DNA from: Acanthochromis polyacanthus
Lineage: Eukaryota; Chordata; Actinopteri; Pomacentridae
Length of the DNA stretch: 64,000 nt
Assembly (NCBI RefSeq): GCF_021347895.1
Contig: NC_067113.1
Coordinates: 42,757,474-42,821,473 of the forward strand
Direction of reading: 5' to 3'
Positions 35,419-63,387 of this stretch are shown here, one piece after another (position 1 is the first letter of the stretch; each line of letters begins with the position of its first letter). Made by a program: the position numbers and the translations under genes. The notes beneath the pieces were generated by a model. The model worked only from the letters and a program-made list of their open reading frames with translations. It did not search any database and had not been told where the DNA came from.

Positions 35419-36582
35419 TGTGCTTGTAAGTCCAAAAATGAGAATAAACCATCACATTTTTTCCTTGGAAGTTATATCATAATTTGTCCTGAGCAAATTT
35501 GTTTTGACAATCGAGTGCAGATGTAATTATACCACAAATGAGTCCTGATAAGAGACCAAGAGGCTTCTTTCTTTGTGTTCGGGAGCCTAATGAAAATACC
35601 AGTGGGAAAACACAAATAATGTTGACAGCGATTACTTTTGTGTTTACAAGTTTGCATTTACATAATCAGACACTAACCCTTCATCATCCACCGAAACATT
35701 TTGTAACCTATAACTGCCATCAAAATGCTTTTAAAGCGGAGCTGATTTTCCAGCTAAACTCCAGTGTCTCAGCGGGCTCAGCCACAGAACAAATGCTGTT
35801 TGTTTCGTTCCACAATTCTACTCCAGACATAAACAGAGACACTCTCTCAGAGACAAAGATAATCTCGCAGACAGATGACGAAAAATGAATGTATATTGGG
35901 AATAAATTGCCATTGAGAATAAAACCAAATGCACCAGATTGTATTGAATCCACAAAGGCTCCTGACGAAAGGTAGAGACAATGTTTGGCATGGAGTCTGG
36001 TATGAATTTTTTATGCCACAGGAGGCTCCCAAAAATCCTAAAAGAACATCGTGCAATTAAATGATTGCATTATTGTCCAAATAGCAGCTGGCTGTATGCA
36101 CATGTGGTTTGTATCAGTTGCATGAATTCAGTAGGGCGGCTGATTATTTTGCTCTTCTGTTGGTGAATTCCCTGTTCTGGTGGTCTGCCAAACAGCCCTC
36201 TGGTTCTGGCTTCACAATTTAACAGTGCTGAGAACAACGCACCACAACAGGACACATTGCTCTAATGGAAGAGAGTAGACAATTTGCAAGAGAATGCTAT
36301 TATTCAATCAGAAATGAGCTAAAGTGGACAGGAGTGGCAGCTTTCTTGAATCATCCGTTATTGAAAACTGTGACAATAACAGGCAACAGCCGAACTAGAA
36401 GCTCTACAGATGTGTTTCCATATAGTTCTTCAACAAATCTGAAACAAACTTTTGAAGTGTTGCTAAGGATTTAAGAAAAGTAAAGAAAAGCGAATTTGGC
36501 TCAATTAACCAGGATGTGTGGCATCATCAAAAGGTGGTGGTAAAAGCTATGCTATCCATGAACGTGAAGAAGCCAGAAACAT
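35419..36582. other. No feature recognised
   Basis: Intergenic DNA. A plus-strand frame at 35538-35888 (116 codons) has no recognisable domain or splice context. Confidence 0.4.
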
Positions 36583-36660
36583 AACCATCCATCCATTATC
36601 TGGACACCACTTAATCCTCATTACGGTTGCCGGAGGTTGGAGTCGATCCCAGCTGACTAA
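36583..36660 (-). repeat. LINE/SINE tail (ATCCATCCATTATCTGGAC type)
   Basis: The reverse complement reads as the common fish tail CGACTCCAACC...TAATGAGGATTAAGTGG...ATAATGGATGGATGG. A related plus-strand copy is at 63440-63556. The neighbouring Harbinger-like element begins exactly at its inner edge. Confidence 0.6.
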
Positions 36661-37756
36661 AGGTGCTTTTCCACTAGCACCTACTCGGCTCAACTCGACT
36701 CGGTTTAGGTCGTTTTCTATTACAATTGAGAACCACCTCATTGTGGATGGAGTCACAAAACGCTCACTGTCCTCGAACATGGTCTTGAATAATGCAGTGG
36801 CGGAGTTGAGGCCACTTGCCCTCTTGTTTATCGCTGGTTGGTGCCAGGCGTAAACTAACCGTGACGTCACCCGTTGGTTTCAACGCCGAGAAAATGAAGC
36901 CCGGATTTTGCTACTTCCTGGTCGCCGTTTTGGATTTTTTGGAGCCAGTGACGTAAAAAGCGTCATCAAACAGGCTGGACCGGAGAGCAACTAGGGGCAG
37001 GATTGGCTGAGGACTCTCTTATCCCGCCCACATTTTACTGCAGAGGCTTCTGTTGCTGTCTATCAAGTATAGCCAAGCCCCCTGGCTCCGCCAACTTTAA
37101 CAATTTATTTAAAATTCAGTATTGATTTATTTTAAGATCGGCCGCCTGATCTCTCATTTTGACCATGAAAACTAACAGGAAAAAAATCCTGAGCTGTAGA
37201 AAATCAGTCTATCAAATTTTATTTTTTCCAAAAATGAATTGGGGTCTATGGAGAAAAAGCTTTTTGGAACCAACCCTAACGGATGGCATGATATTGCAAG
37301 TTTTTGACACTTCCGGGTTGGCTTCAATTCTGGAGCCAGATGCTACGTCCATCTATATATACAGTCTATGGTTGGTGCCTGTAAATGGCGTCTGTTTGGA
37401 TAAACCACTTCGAACACCTCCGGGTGGACCGACTCCGGCGTTGTGGTCGTTGATGGATTGATTGTCACTTCTGAGCTTTTTCAGCTTCTCCTGACACTGC
37501 TTCTTTGTCCTGCTGTATCCGTAGGCGGCCATCCACTCAGAGACATCCTGATATACTTTCTCGTTGCGAGTCGCACCGTCCAGCTCCCTCTGGATTCTTT
37601 GGTCCACCACCAAAGACAGAAAAGTCTCGACCTCTTCATTCGTCCACAGCACAGGTCTCATGTGTCGTCACCGCTTGTCCAATCAGGGGCCTACACTCTG
37701 TAGACGTCACATTATCAACTCAGCTCGCTTGGAGCCCCGGCCGGGCAGGGAAAAGG
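36661..37756 (-). mobile_element. Harbinger-like element carrying a Myb/SANT gene fragment
   Basis: It begins TAA|AGGTGCTTTTCCACTAGCAC, the usual start of fish PIF/Harbinger MITEs, and ends near GGGAAAAGG|TTAA; the right terminus is divergent. On the minus strand, 37661 down to about 37390 encodes a Myb/SANT-like DNA-binding module. It shows VLWTNEEVETFLSLVVDQRI, then RNEKVYQDVSEWMAAYGYSR and QCQEKLKKLRSDNQSI, as in the accessory protein of Harbinger transposons. The frame ends without the rest of the gene, and no transposase is present. A hAT-like element (36845-37370) has inserted into it. Confidence 0.75.
36845..37370 (+). mobile_element. Non-autonomous element with perfect 8-bp duplication, copy 1
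   Basis: It starts CAGGCGTAAACTAACCGTGA and ends ACAGTCTATG. GTTGGTGC precedes (36837-36844) and follows (37371-37378), a perfect 8-bp duplication pointing to a hAT-class insertion. A second copy in opposite orientation lies at 62893-63379. The shared open frame (KKILSCRKSVYQILFFPKMN onward) is only an effect of high similarity between copies, not evidence of a protein. It is nested in the Harbinger-like element. Confidence 0.88.
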
Positions 37757-37760
37757 TTAA

Positions 37761-39533
37761 GAATTTATCATGGCTTTGAGTAAAGAAAAAGCCAACACCC
37801 TTTCACAATATATTTAAAGCTTCTCATCTGTTTTTCTCATTTTCAGGGTTACCATGTTGATGATGAGCAACAGATGGAAAGCAGTGCAATAAACAGCTGA
37901 TATACATTCAAACATTGATCGATTGGAAGAAAATTCAATAGCATCAAAGCCTAATTGAAAAAGCAGTTTAAAAGTGTATGAAGGTAACTTTTGGGAGACA
38001 GCAAGTTGGATTGATCTGATAAATTAAAATAAGTTTGCAGAAGACAAACTACACCCAAAGGGGAAAAAAAAAATCTATTCTTAGCGTCCTTTGCCATAAA
38101 TCCACAAGTTTTAACATATACATGTGTATTAGTTATATACATGGAGGTACTTCATATGGACCTATTGGATTCACCTTTTTCCCCATTCACTAGAAAAACA
38201 TTTCCTGTTCCTTTTCACATTCACATATACATGCTGGGTCTTAATTACCACATGGCTTTGGTTGGATTGTTTCCTTTCATTCTCTTGCTGTTTTTTTTCT
38301 TTCTGAATATCATTCCTGCAGGGTAGTGACACAATAGTAACCATGGCTCCAAAATTCTGGATCACCCTTCAGATAAACTTGTCACTCTTTCATTACAGCT
38401 GTTACTGTCATTCTATTGCCACTGCAGTTTTGAGTTGTCCTCAGCTGCACTTTTGTGCTATAGGTGGCATAAAGGGGAATGAAAGTAGTGCTAAGTGACA
38501 AAGACTGGATCAGCATTGTGCTCCAGTAGCAGAAGAGGCAGAGTCTTTGCAGCAACACTGAGGAATATCCTTGAACTTCATGACTTTATCTCGTCCAGCC
38601 TCCTCACTTATTTAAGCCACTTATTTGGTGTGATGTATCTATTGTAGGCAAAAGCTGTGGTAGATATCTGAATTTATCTGTTCTTTAAATGGGAATAAAC
38701 TGAATTTAATTAACAACACATGGACGTCAAAGTACTCAAAATTTTCTCTATTGCTGTATTAATGATGTATGATCTTCAGGAAGCTAATTGGCCGTTAACC
38801 TCATTATGTGTGTGTGTGTCCTGTGTTCTAATGCGACATTGTGTTAGCTAATGGTGTTTTTTTTTTTTTTTAAATTTATTTACATAAAAGTAACCTAAAT
38901 GATTGCCTTATTGGTTATGTAGCTGCAGCATTTTATGGCCTTGTTTTCATAAGGTGGTATGCAAGTTGAAATCCACCAGTCAGTCAGTAACTTTCAACAG
39001 TAAAATCTATGTCAAAGTGTTAAAAAGTCAAAAACAGTAAAGACTGTAATCGGCTATTACACAAGTCTCTGTGACTATGTTGTTGAAAAAGTATAATATT
39101 AGCCACACAACTGTGAAAAATTGTGCATATTTTTAAATTGCAACAAGATGTGAGCAATCAAGCAACGCGAGTCTCAAAGCAGGACGAGATTCAAAAACAT
39201 TACTTAGAATTATTTCAGAAGGATTAATCATCATTTTCTGACTAGTCAAGGAGACATGCTGCAGCTTTTCTGAAAGTAAAACAAAACGAATATGGAAATA
39301 AAAGTTAGTCCTTATTGCAATACAGTGACTTGTTAAGAGTCGTGCTGATGTTGAAAGTATAGATAGGTGCTATAGGGATGAATAATGAATACCATACATA
39401 AATATATGAGCATGTACAGTATTTTAAATAATACATACATGTAGTTTGTTCTCTCTTCCTTCCGGTGCATTCCACAAGGAGATTTTTTCTTTATTATCTG
39501 TGAAATCCGTCACATTATAACAATAAAAGGCTG
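37761..39533. other. Intergenic, no gene recognised
   Basis: 38819-38858 is a scrap of the MITE described at 31036. A T run lies at 38858-38872. The rest is AT-rich without exon-like frames. Confidence 0.4.
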
Positions 39534-40182
39534 TTGTCATTTGAGAATGGTGTTTTTGTCTTATTTTTGTCATTTAGTGTTTCCCTTTATTCATTATTTT
39601 GTAAAGTGCTTGTGTTGTTTTGTGTTTTTTTTTTGTCTTGCTTGTGTCATTTGTGTAATTTTTGGTTGCATTTTTGTCATATGTCCATTTTTTGTCACTT
39701 TGTAACTTTTTGTCTAATTTTTTTGTCTCTTTGATTTTGTTTTGTCTCTTTTTGTCATTTTGTGTCTCAGTTTTGGAATATTTTGTCCTGTTTTGGTTGT
39801 TTTTTTTGTCTTTTGTTGTCTGATTTTTGATCATAAAGTAAAATACTACATCATTCAGTTCCAGATACCTATGACGAAATGTTTTGTGCCTTTTTGTAGA
39901 CACTCTGTGATCTGTTGTAATGTGTAAATGACAAACCGAGGCACAATATTGTTGAAATTGAAGTTATTTGTCTTAAAAAAAAAATTCAGGTTGTTCATGA
40001 CGTTTTGTAAAAAGACTATTCCTTAAATGTGAACAATTTCAGGATGTACTATTTTGCACTAAAACTAAGGGGAACATTTGGAGTTGTGGTTATTTATGCT
40101 GTGATTTTACTGGTATGGCACACTGGAGATTAAATTGGGCTGAATGTGGAACCTGAACTAAGATGAGTCTGACACCCCTGGT
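39534..40182 (+). mobile_element. hAT-like element with TTTTGTC core, copy 2, 5'-truncated
   Basis: From the TTTTGTC array onward it parallels the copy at 34511-35410: CATCATTCAGTTCCAGATACC, then GACACTCTGTGATCTG, then TTGGGCTGAATGTGG. It ends GTCTGACACCCCTG followed by GTCTAAAG. The left terminus (CAGGGGTGTCAAAC) is missing. Its right end lies about 10 bases before the CpG island of syt10 and about 360 bases before the start codon, so transposon sequence borders the promoter. Confidence 0.8.
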
Positions 40183-40191
40183 CTAAAGCAA

Positions 40192-40197
40192 CACGTG
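40192..40197. promoter_or_regulatory. CACGTG E-box at promoter edge
   Basis: A palindromic CACGTG lies ten bases beyond the end of the hAT-like element and at the start of the CpG island. E-boxes of this form bind bHLH factors; any role in syt10 control is inference. Confidence 0.35.
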
Positions 40198-40541
40198 CTG
40201 CGCTGAGAGGCGGGGACGCAGACGGGTCCCTCCTGGGGCACACTCCGGTCTGCACTGGCAGCAGTAATCCCGTTACCGACACCAACCGACAGTGTCAACC
40301 CAACGCGCCTCGCTATTGGACGCAGTGGGGGCTGGACTCGCGCACCCCGCCAGCTGTTCTCCAAACGCAGGGAGCGCGTGTGGCCAGTCGCTGCTCGGTG
40401 CGCGCTGGATATGGATCAGGACGCAGCGCGCCTCCCCGCTGTCTGCCGCGGACAGGCTGCACTCCGCGGCGCATAAACGGCGTCCAGATGAACCGCCGCC
40501 CTCCCGGCTCCTCCGGCGTGCAATGGCTTAACAGGAGAGAC

Positions 40542-57257
<16,716 letters not shown>

Positions 57258-57718
57258 TGACCGCGGGGAGAGTCATCATCTCTGTAAGAAACCGGACGTT
57301 TGTTTAGTTTCTGAGAAGTTTTGTTGCCTATCAGTCGCTTGAGAGCATGTTGTATGAAAACTAAATTCAATCCCATATGTTTCTTATGTGGTTGTGCTAC
57401 CATTTTATGTATTCATTCAAATGCAAGTTTTTCCAAGTGCACTACAGAGCTGGCTATGCACAGCACTCAGTCACTCAGTTCAAGAGTTAGTATTTCATAC
57501 ACTTGCTTTAAAATTGTTCATTTACCAACCAATTACAACATGAATGGTAGGCCTCATGACAGCAAGTCCTTAGCAACTCTGTCAAACAATTCAATAATTT
57601 GAGCGACATTTTTCTAGCCCTAGAGCTCTTTAGTGTGTTACCATTTTACTCTGAAGTGGCACAAAGCTAAAGGGCTACACTGCTCAGTGCCATGAACACA
57701 TTTACTCTGAAAACACTC

Positions 57719-57724
57719 AATAAA
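57719..57724 (+). promoter_or_regulatory. syt10: First AATAAA after the syt10 stop codon
   Basis: A canonical polyadenylation hexamer about 460 bases after the stop codon. It is a candidate proximal poly(A) site, and would give a 3' UTR free of transposon sequence. Confidence 0.4.
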
Positions 57725-58309
57725 TCCACTGAGTCGTGATCCAGGTTTTAGTTGGAAAAAAAAACTGCAGGTAACTGAAGGGCTGGGTGAATCTCTCAGA
57801 AAATCCACCAGTCACAGCAGGACTCCTCTATTTAGAGAAAAGTAGCAGATACATGTAGCAAACAAATGTACAGCGAGATTAACAACAATCAAATGAACGT
57901 GTCTTTGTAATCACTTCATAGTAAAGTTGTTCCTACAAACCCGCCTGAACCTTACAAAAACTTAAAAATGACAAATTCAAACTTATTTTTGTACACACCA
58001 GTTCGATTTATGTTCATGACTGGAAACTGAAGCAGTGTTGGTCAGAAAAAGCTGAAGCTATACTTTAAATTTCCCTTATATTGCAACTGAAAGTGAAGTA
58101 AAACTCATGAAACACTGGTGCATAGGTCATGCTTTGGCTCCAAATTCTCGGGATATCTGGGGTGATCATTATTATCTTTACCAACAACTACCTGTGGTAA
58201 CTTAATGGGCAATATTTCACAATATGGAATCTAGTCCTGTCCTTTACTACGTAAGATTTTAGGCTAACATTAGCAGCTCTGTGCTACTCTGTTGAACTGG
58301 ATGAAAGTT

Positions 58310-59512
58310 ACACCAGTCAGCCACAACAATAAAACCACAGGTACAGAAATGTTATTCACTTTACCTGTAAAGGGCCTTCATTGAAATACTTTGAAATTCA
58401 AAAATTTCAGCCCTGGAGTGATATTGGAAGACATTGCGAGGCTTTTGTACTTTTCGGACATTAAAATTCAAGGTCAGTCAAGTTACCATATATGGTTCCT
58501 TACCTGGTAGTGATTAAAAAAATATTCCGAGAAATGTATATATACCATCACTTAGCACAACTACTCAACCGTAAAATGTGTGTTTCGTCAACTAACCATG
58601 GTTAGTTTTGATGTTTCGACCTTAAATATGGAAGAGAACTGAGCCGCAAGTCCGTCTTTTTCCCAACTTCGGAGAAAAGAGAAAGTTTGATACATTCCAG
58701 GCCTCTGCTGATTGGTCAAATGTCACAATGTAGTGTGCTGTGACATAGAGTGATCTCTGCTGATTGGCTGGGTGGAAACTGCGTGCTTCACAGCCTCACT
58801 GAGAGCCGGGATCAACGCCATATTTATTATGTGTGGAAGCTACCAAATATGATTGCTTGCCCTATGAAGGGTTAACATCGTGCTAAATGGCAGCAGGCCA
58901 ACATTTCTTGAAACCAATGTGCTGAAAGATGAAAAAAATGAGCAGTGGAGAGATCTTAGAGACTTTTACAGGAGTCAAATTGGCATTACGATGATGCTCC
59001 GGGTAATGTTCTGCTGGGAAACCTAAGGTCCTGCAGTTATGGTTATTCTTCTTTGACAAGGACCACCTACATAAGCATTGTTGCAGACAATGGGAAATGA
59101 TTTGCACATAGATAGTCCTTTTCCATCTTGGCAGTACTCAAAGCTGAAAGGCTTTACGATGTTTTCTCATTCATCTACGGTGGCAGAGCTGCTTTGCAAG
59201 GAGCTGCTGTTATAAAAATGCTTGTATGCATCGAACCACCAACCTTGCAATTATTGGACGACTCACTCTTCCACCTGAGCCACAGCGGCCACAGTGCACA
59301 ATTCCAGCAAAGCAGCTGCATTCTCTGATGGTAGTGCAACAGACAGACCTTATTTCACAATTTTTTAAACCATCTGCTGCTAACGTTTTGATGCCTGATA
59401 CCACAAGACACCTTCAGAGGTTTGGTGAAGTCCAAGCCTCAATGGGTCAGTGCAGTTTTGGTGGCAGGACAAGGATTTAGTTAGGATGGTGGTTTTAATG
59501 GTGTGGCTGATC
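58310..59512 (+). mobile_element. Decayed Tc1/mariner-type transposon
   Basis: The ends ACACCAGTCAGCCACAACAA (left) and TGGTGTGGCTGATCG (right) form a degenerate inverted pair. Remnants of transposase include a block at about 59035-59100 (TTCTTTGACAAGGACCACCT, LTTYLSIVADN-type) and one at 59370-59460 (LMPDTTRHLQRFGEVQASMG). All frames are broken, and about 58400-58850 and 59150-59320 do not align with the family, so insertions or replacements are likely. Confidence 0.65.
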
Positions 59513-59902
59513 GATGAGTAACGGGCAAACATGTTATCTGTGATATTATTATATTTGCCAAACAAACTGGTTTGTCCTCTTTCTAATTTTATGAGGCGGA
59601 ATTAAAAGTGAAGGAGAGGTGTTTAGAAGTACACACAACGATGCATAAATCTGACCTCTGTCTTGCTTATGAGCTCATGTTTGGCACTTTAACAGACTAC
59701 TTAAATAAAACATAGCTGACATTTGTCCTTAATATATTTTACAAACTATAAATACATGACTAACTGGGCCAATATAGAATTGTGGGATTTTTTGTAACAT
59801 AGCTGATAGGTATCATAGCTGACATTTTTGCTGTTTTCAGGCCTAAAATCAACATGGCCGCCTATAACTAAACACCACATGGCATTTTTAGAAAAATATT
59901 CT

Positions 59903-60149
59903 TCTACATATTATATATACAACTGAGTAAAATTGAAATTGAAATATATTTATAAAAATATTATAATAGACCTGTGGACATGTGCTAAATCCACACTTGA
60001 CTCACACACTACTTTATATTAAATAACTCAGAAAGCCTTGGAGTCTTTCCGGTCTTTTCTTCAGGAGGAAATGACATCATGTGGAGCAGGTCATGTGATT
60101 TGGAATTAACACACTTCCTTGAGAGGTGTTTTTGTAATGGGGAACTTAG
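59903..60149 (-). repeat. Dispersed repeat, copy 2 (inverted partner at 1913-2160)
   Basis: The reverse complement aligns with 1913-2160 at about 90 percent identity by eye. Nothing outside this core is shared. Non-coding and unclassified. Confidence 0.7.
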
Positions 60150-61722
60150 CTGAAAGCGACACAATTTGTTACTGTCCATATAAAATTTGATTTATTGCCC
60201 AAAAAAGAAATATCTGTCATGATTATCTCAACTTAATAAAAAGAACGCAATCAAAAGGGTTAGAATACGCTCATTTTATTATTGTTTAGCTAATTAGTAG
60301 TTGGTTGTTTTAAATTCAGACAGTTATTTAGTAGACATTTTAGTGACATCCATTCATTTTTTATTAATAAGTGATTTCTTCCATAATAAATGATTATGGA
60401 ATTTGTACAGACATGATCAGAAAAACGTTCGCTTTTTAACGGTTTGTAAAAATGTCTGCAAGTTTTATCCCATGGACTTCAAAAGTCCCTCAATTATATA
60501 CTGACCCAACTGGCTCTACACTGGATTAAAATAACAATGCATTGTCTTCAACATGGATCATCAGTGTTTAAAGATGCTAAAGTTTTGCTTGGGGACATGG
60601 CCTCAGACTTCAGCATGACCTCATATATGTAGCAGTCGAGTGCATATGTAAGACCCCGACAGTATGTTGACTTTTTATGCTATAAATAATATTTAACAAG
60701 GTAGCTTCAGCTGGTATTTCAGGTGACAAAAATGAGAAGCTGGCTTTCTGAAATCCAAAACGCACTGTTTAAAGAACTTTCTTAAACATTGCTGTATTGC
60801 CTCACAGTGGTAACAACAGCAGCTAAGGAGGAGTGAATGTTAGCAAACACTTATTTGCCAACATAAATCAATGTATGCAGTACACCAATCTCAACATAAA
60901 CACTTGAGAGAGAATAAACTCTACTGTACTCTTTTCCTCTGCAGTTGCAAATTCAGGGAATTAAAGTCCATAAACTACACGTAATCTAACATTTGCAGAT
61001 GTTGTGTGTATTTTTCCATTGAGCCATATGAAATTAAGTTCAGTGCTTCAAACACGAAACATCGACTCAGCTTCTCCTTACTTGTGAGTAATAAGAAATC
61101 AACATAGCAAATAGAAAAAAGGCTATGTACTGTTATCTTACTTGCACATGCAGTTAATGATGCTTTTTCCCTGCTCTGCCCTTAATATAAAAAATAAATC
61201 AATATTTTTACTCGTAGCATGCCTGTCACCACTTTAAAAAAAAATGTTATCGAGCGAAAATGTGACTAATGAGTATGTTAAGAGTATTTGCAATTTTGAT
61301 CTTTGTGTTTACAGTTGTATATATATACTTGTCGATGGCACTGCTTGTATATACTGAAAAGTGAAATTGAAGAAGTTGTCGTAAACTTATGGAAATAGAG
61401 ACATCACAATGTATTTCTATTGTTTGGTGATACTTTGAAAAAGCTCAGACTTGTAATCGAGTGAAATTTATTCTGTGATAATTGTGAACAACTGGTCAAA
61501 CTACAAACACAGTGAAGCCAACTCTACCTTATCAAGTTATTCCATGTTTAGGAGTTTAGAGCTTTGAGCTGTAATCGTTTGCCTGTTGGTTGATTCTATA
61601 TGGAGCAAGAACAACTGCAACTACTGTCATGATGTGTACAGTTTGTGATAACTTTTGTAACAATTTAAAGTAAACATTTGAGATATCATTTATTGTATCT
61701 GTTTCATATGTTTAACAACGTA

Positions 61723-61728
61723 AATAAA
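61723..61728 (+). promoter_or_regulatory. Candidate distal polyadenylation signal
   Basis: AATAAA within GTAAATAAAAAAAACAG, after 1.5 kb of apparently single-copy AT-rich sequence. It is a possible distal end of the syt10 transcript; transcript data would decide. Confidence 0.35.
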
Positions 61729-61740
61729 AAAAACAGTCAT

Positions 61741-62892
61741 AGAGTGTCTCTCTTTGTCTGTGAAGGCGTCACATTTAAAGATTCCTGCAGGAACTAAATG
61801 GATCTACAGATGTCTGCAGTGTAGTACCCCAAGAGTTATTTGTTTACTCCGCCAAGGAACGCAGCGGAGTTATGTGACAGTCGGCTTACATTTGTCCGTC
61901 TGTACTCAAAAATGGACCAACAGATTTGGATGAAATTTTCAGGAAAGGTCAGAAATGACACTAGGACCAAGTGATTAGATTTTGGCAGTGATGCAGCTTA
62001 TAGTCTGGATCCACGGATTTGTTGAAGATTTCTGTATCTCTGCAAGATTAAAGCTTGTTGAACATAATTCAACAACTCTGTCAGTGTGCTGGATAGTAAA
62101 AAGAATATTTCTTATTAGCTCTTTCCAAGAAATGCAGAGCAGTGATTCGCTTTACAGCCGTTACAGCTCATGGCACATAAAAGCAGCATAGTAAAGTAGC
62201 CCCTGTCTTTCTCCAAACACTTTTGTTTTTTGTTTTTTTCATGTCTGAGGTCGGCTGGTGCCTGGCTGCGTCCTTGAACTGCTGCTGTAATAAATGTTAG
62301 ATAACCACTCCACTGAGCAGGACAAGGTCTGCACTTTTAAGATCTTAAAGAAAAAAACAAGCTGGTGAGATTGGTGGCTCCTTCGTACTCATCCTGCCTC
62401 CGTTTGATGGTGAAACATGAAGAGAACATTTTGATCTCTTGTGCAGCGTGACATGCAGCACAAGTTTCTTTTGATCCATGATATTGGATGGAAACAAAAG
62501 AAGAGGGGGTAGGAGGGTTGTGCATTAGTTTCCTTGGCAATGAAAGCTGCCCACTATCTGTGTGCTAAACCCATATTTAGAGCGGGGTTGTAGGTTTAGC
62601 TCCATGTGGTGATGCATGCAATTACAGCTTTGTAATTTCCTGAACGCTTTTTTTGTGCTGGGTATTTAAATTTAAATTTAAATAGTGGCTACAGCACTTA
62701 GTTTATGTTTGGCTAGTTTCCCTGTGATTGTAGAAGCTCCACTTACGGACTACGCATGCTTACTGTGCATTCACGTCGACTCGCATACATCATAGGCTGA
62801 GATTCAGCTGCATTTTCATTGTGCAATCTGCACAGAGCAAACTTCACGTCGTGTCCAAACATTACTAGATTCATGCCGTACAGTGTAGAGAG
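61741..62892. other. Intergenic with dispersed repeat
   Basis: 61845-62110 is the inverted form of the fish repeat seen at 6830 and 29040 (ACTCCGCCAAGGAACGCAGC, CAAAAATGGACCAACAGATT). The remainder has no supported feature. Confidence 0.5.
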
Positions 62893-63379
62893 CATAGACT
62901 GTATATAAAGATGGACGTAGCATCTGGCTCCAGAATTGAAGCCAACCCGGAAGTGTCAAAAACTTGCAATATCACGCCGTCCGCTCGGGTTGGCTCCAAA
63001 AAGCTTTTGCTCCATAGACCCCAATTCATTTTTGGAAAAAATAAAATTTGATAGACTGATTTTCTACAGCTCAGGATTTTTTTCCCGTTAGTTTTCATGG
63101 TCAAAATGAGAGATCAGGTGGCCGATCTTAAAATAAATCAATACTGAATTTTAAATAAATCGTTAAAGTTGGCGGAGCCAGGGGGCGTGGCTATACTTGA
63201 TTGACAGTCCCATTGACTGGTCCTGCTCCGAGTTGCTCTCCGGTCCAGCCTGTTTGATGACGCTTTTTACGTCACTGGCTCCAAAAAAATCCAAAATGGC
63301 GACCAGGAAGTAGCAAAATCCGGGCTTCATTTTCTCTGTGTTGAAACCAACAAGTGACGTCACGGTTAGTTTACGCCTG
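62893..63379 (-). mobile_element. Non-autonomous element with perfect 8-bp duplication, copy 2
   Basis: It starts CATAGACTGTATATAAAGAT and ends AGTTTACGCCTG. GTAGAGAG flanks both sides (62885-62892 and 63380-63387). It is the reverse complement of the copy at 36845-37370 with high similarity throughout; the size differs (487 against 526 bp) because of a block around 37005-37070. Confidence 0.9.
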
Positions 63380-63387
63380 GTAGAGAG

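Larger units (their letters stand above)
57258..61740 (+). other. syt10: Probable syt10 3' UTR and downstream sequence
   Basis: The true 3' end is unknown. The first AATAAA is at 57719-57724; later ones occur at several points, the last strong one at 61723-61728. The interval includes the decayed Tc1 at 58310-59512 and the dispersed repeat at 59903-60149. 60150-61740 looks single-copy, and contains two UGUAUAUA words (61316-61323, 61346-61353) of Pumilio-site form. Long 3' UTRs are usual for brain genes; the assignment is inference. Confidence 0.4.

Noticed and set aside
37159..37461. 100-codon frame shared with 62871-63104, suggesting a conserved protein
   Set aside because: Both copies lie inside the same transposable element with intact target duplications; similarity reflects recent copying, not protein constraint.
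40380..40541. Upstream in-frame ATGs (40380, 40488) as the syt10 start
   Set aside because: The added residues (RRPPGSSGVQWLNRRD etc.) look like translated GC-rich leader, while the 40542 start matches the family N-terminus and has a better context.
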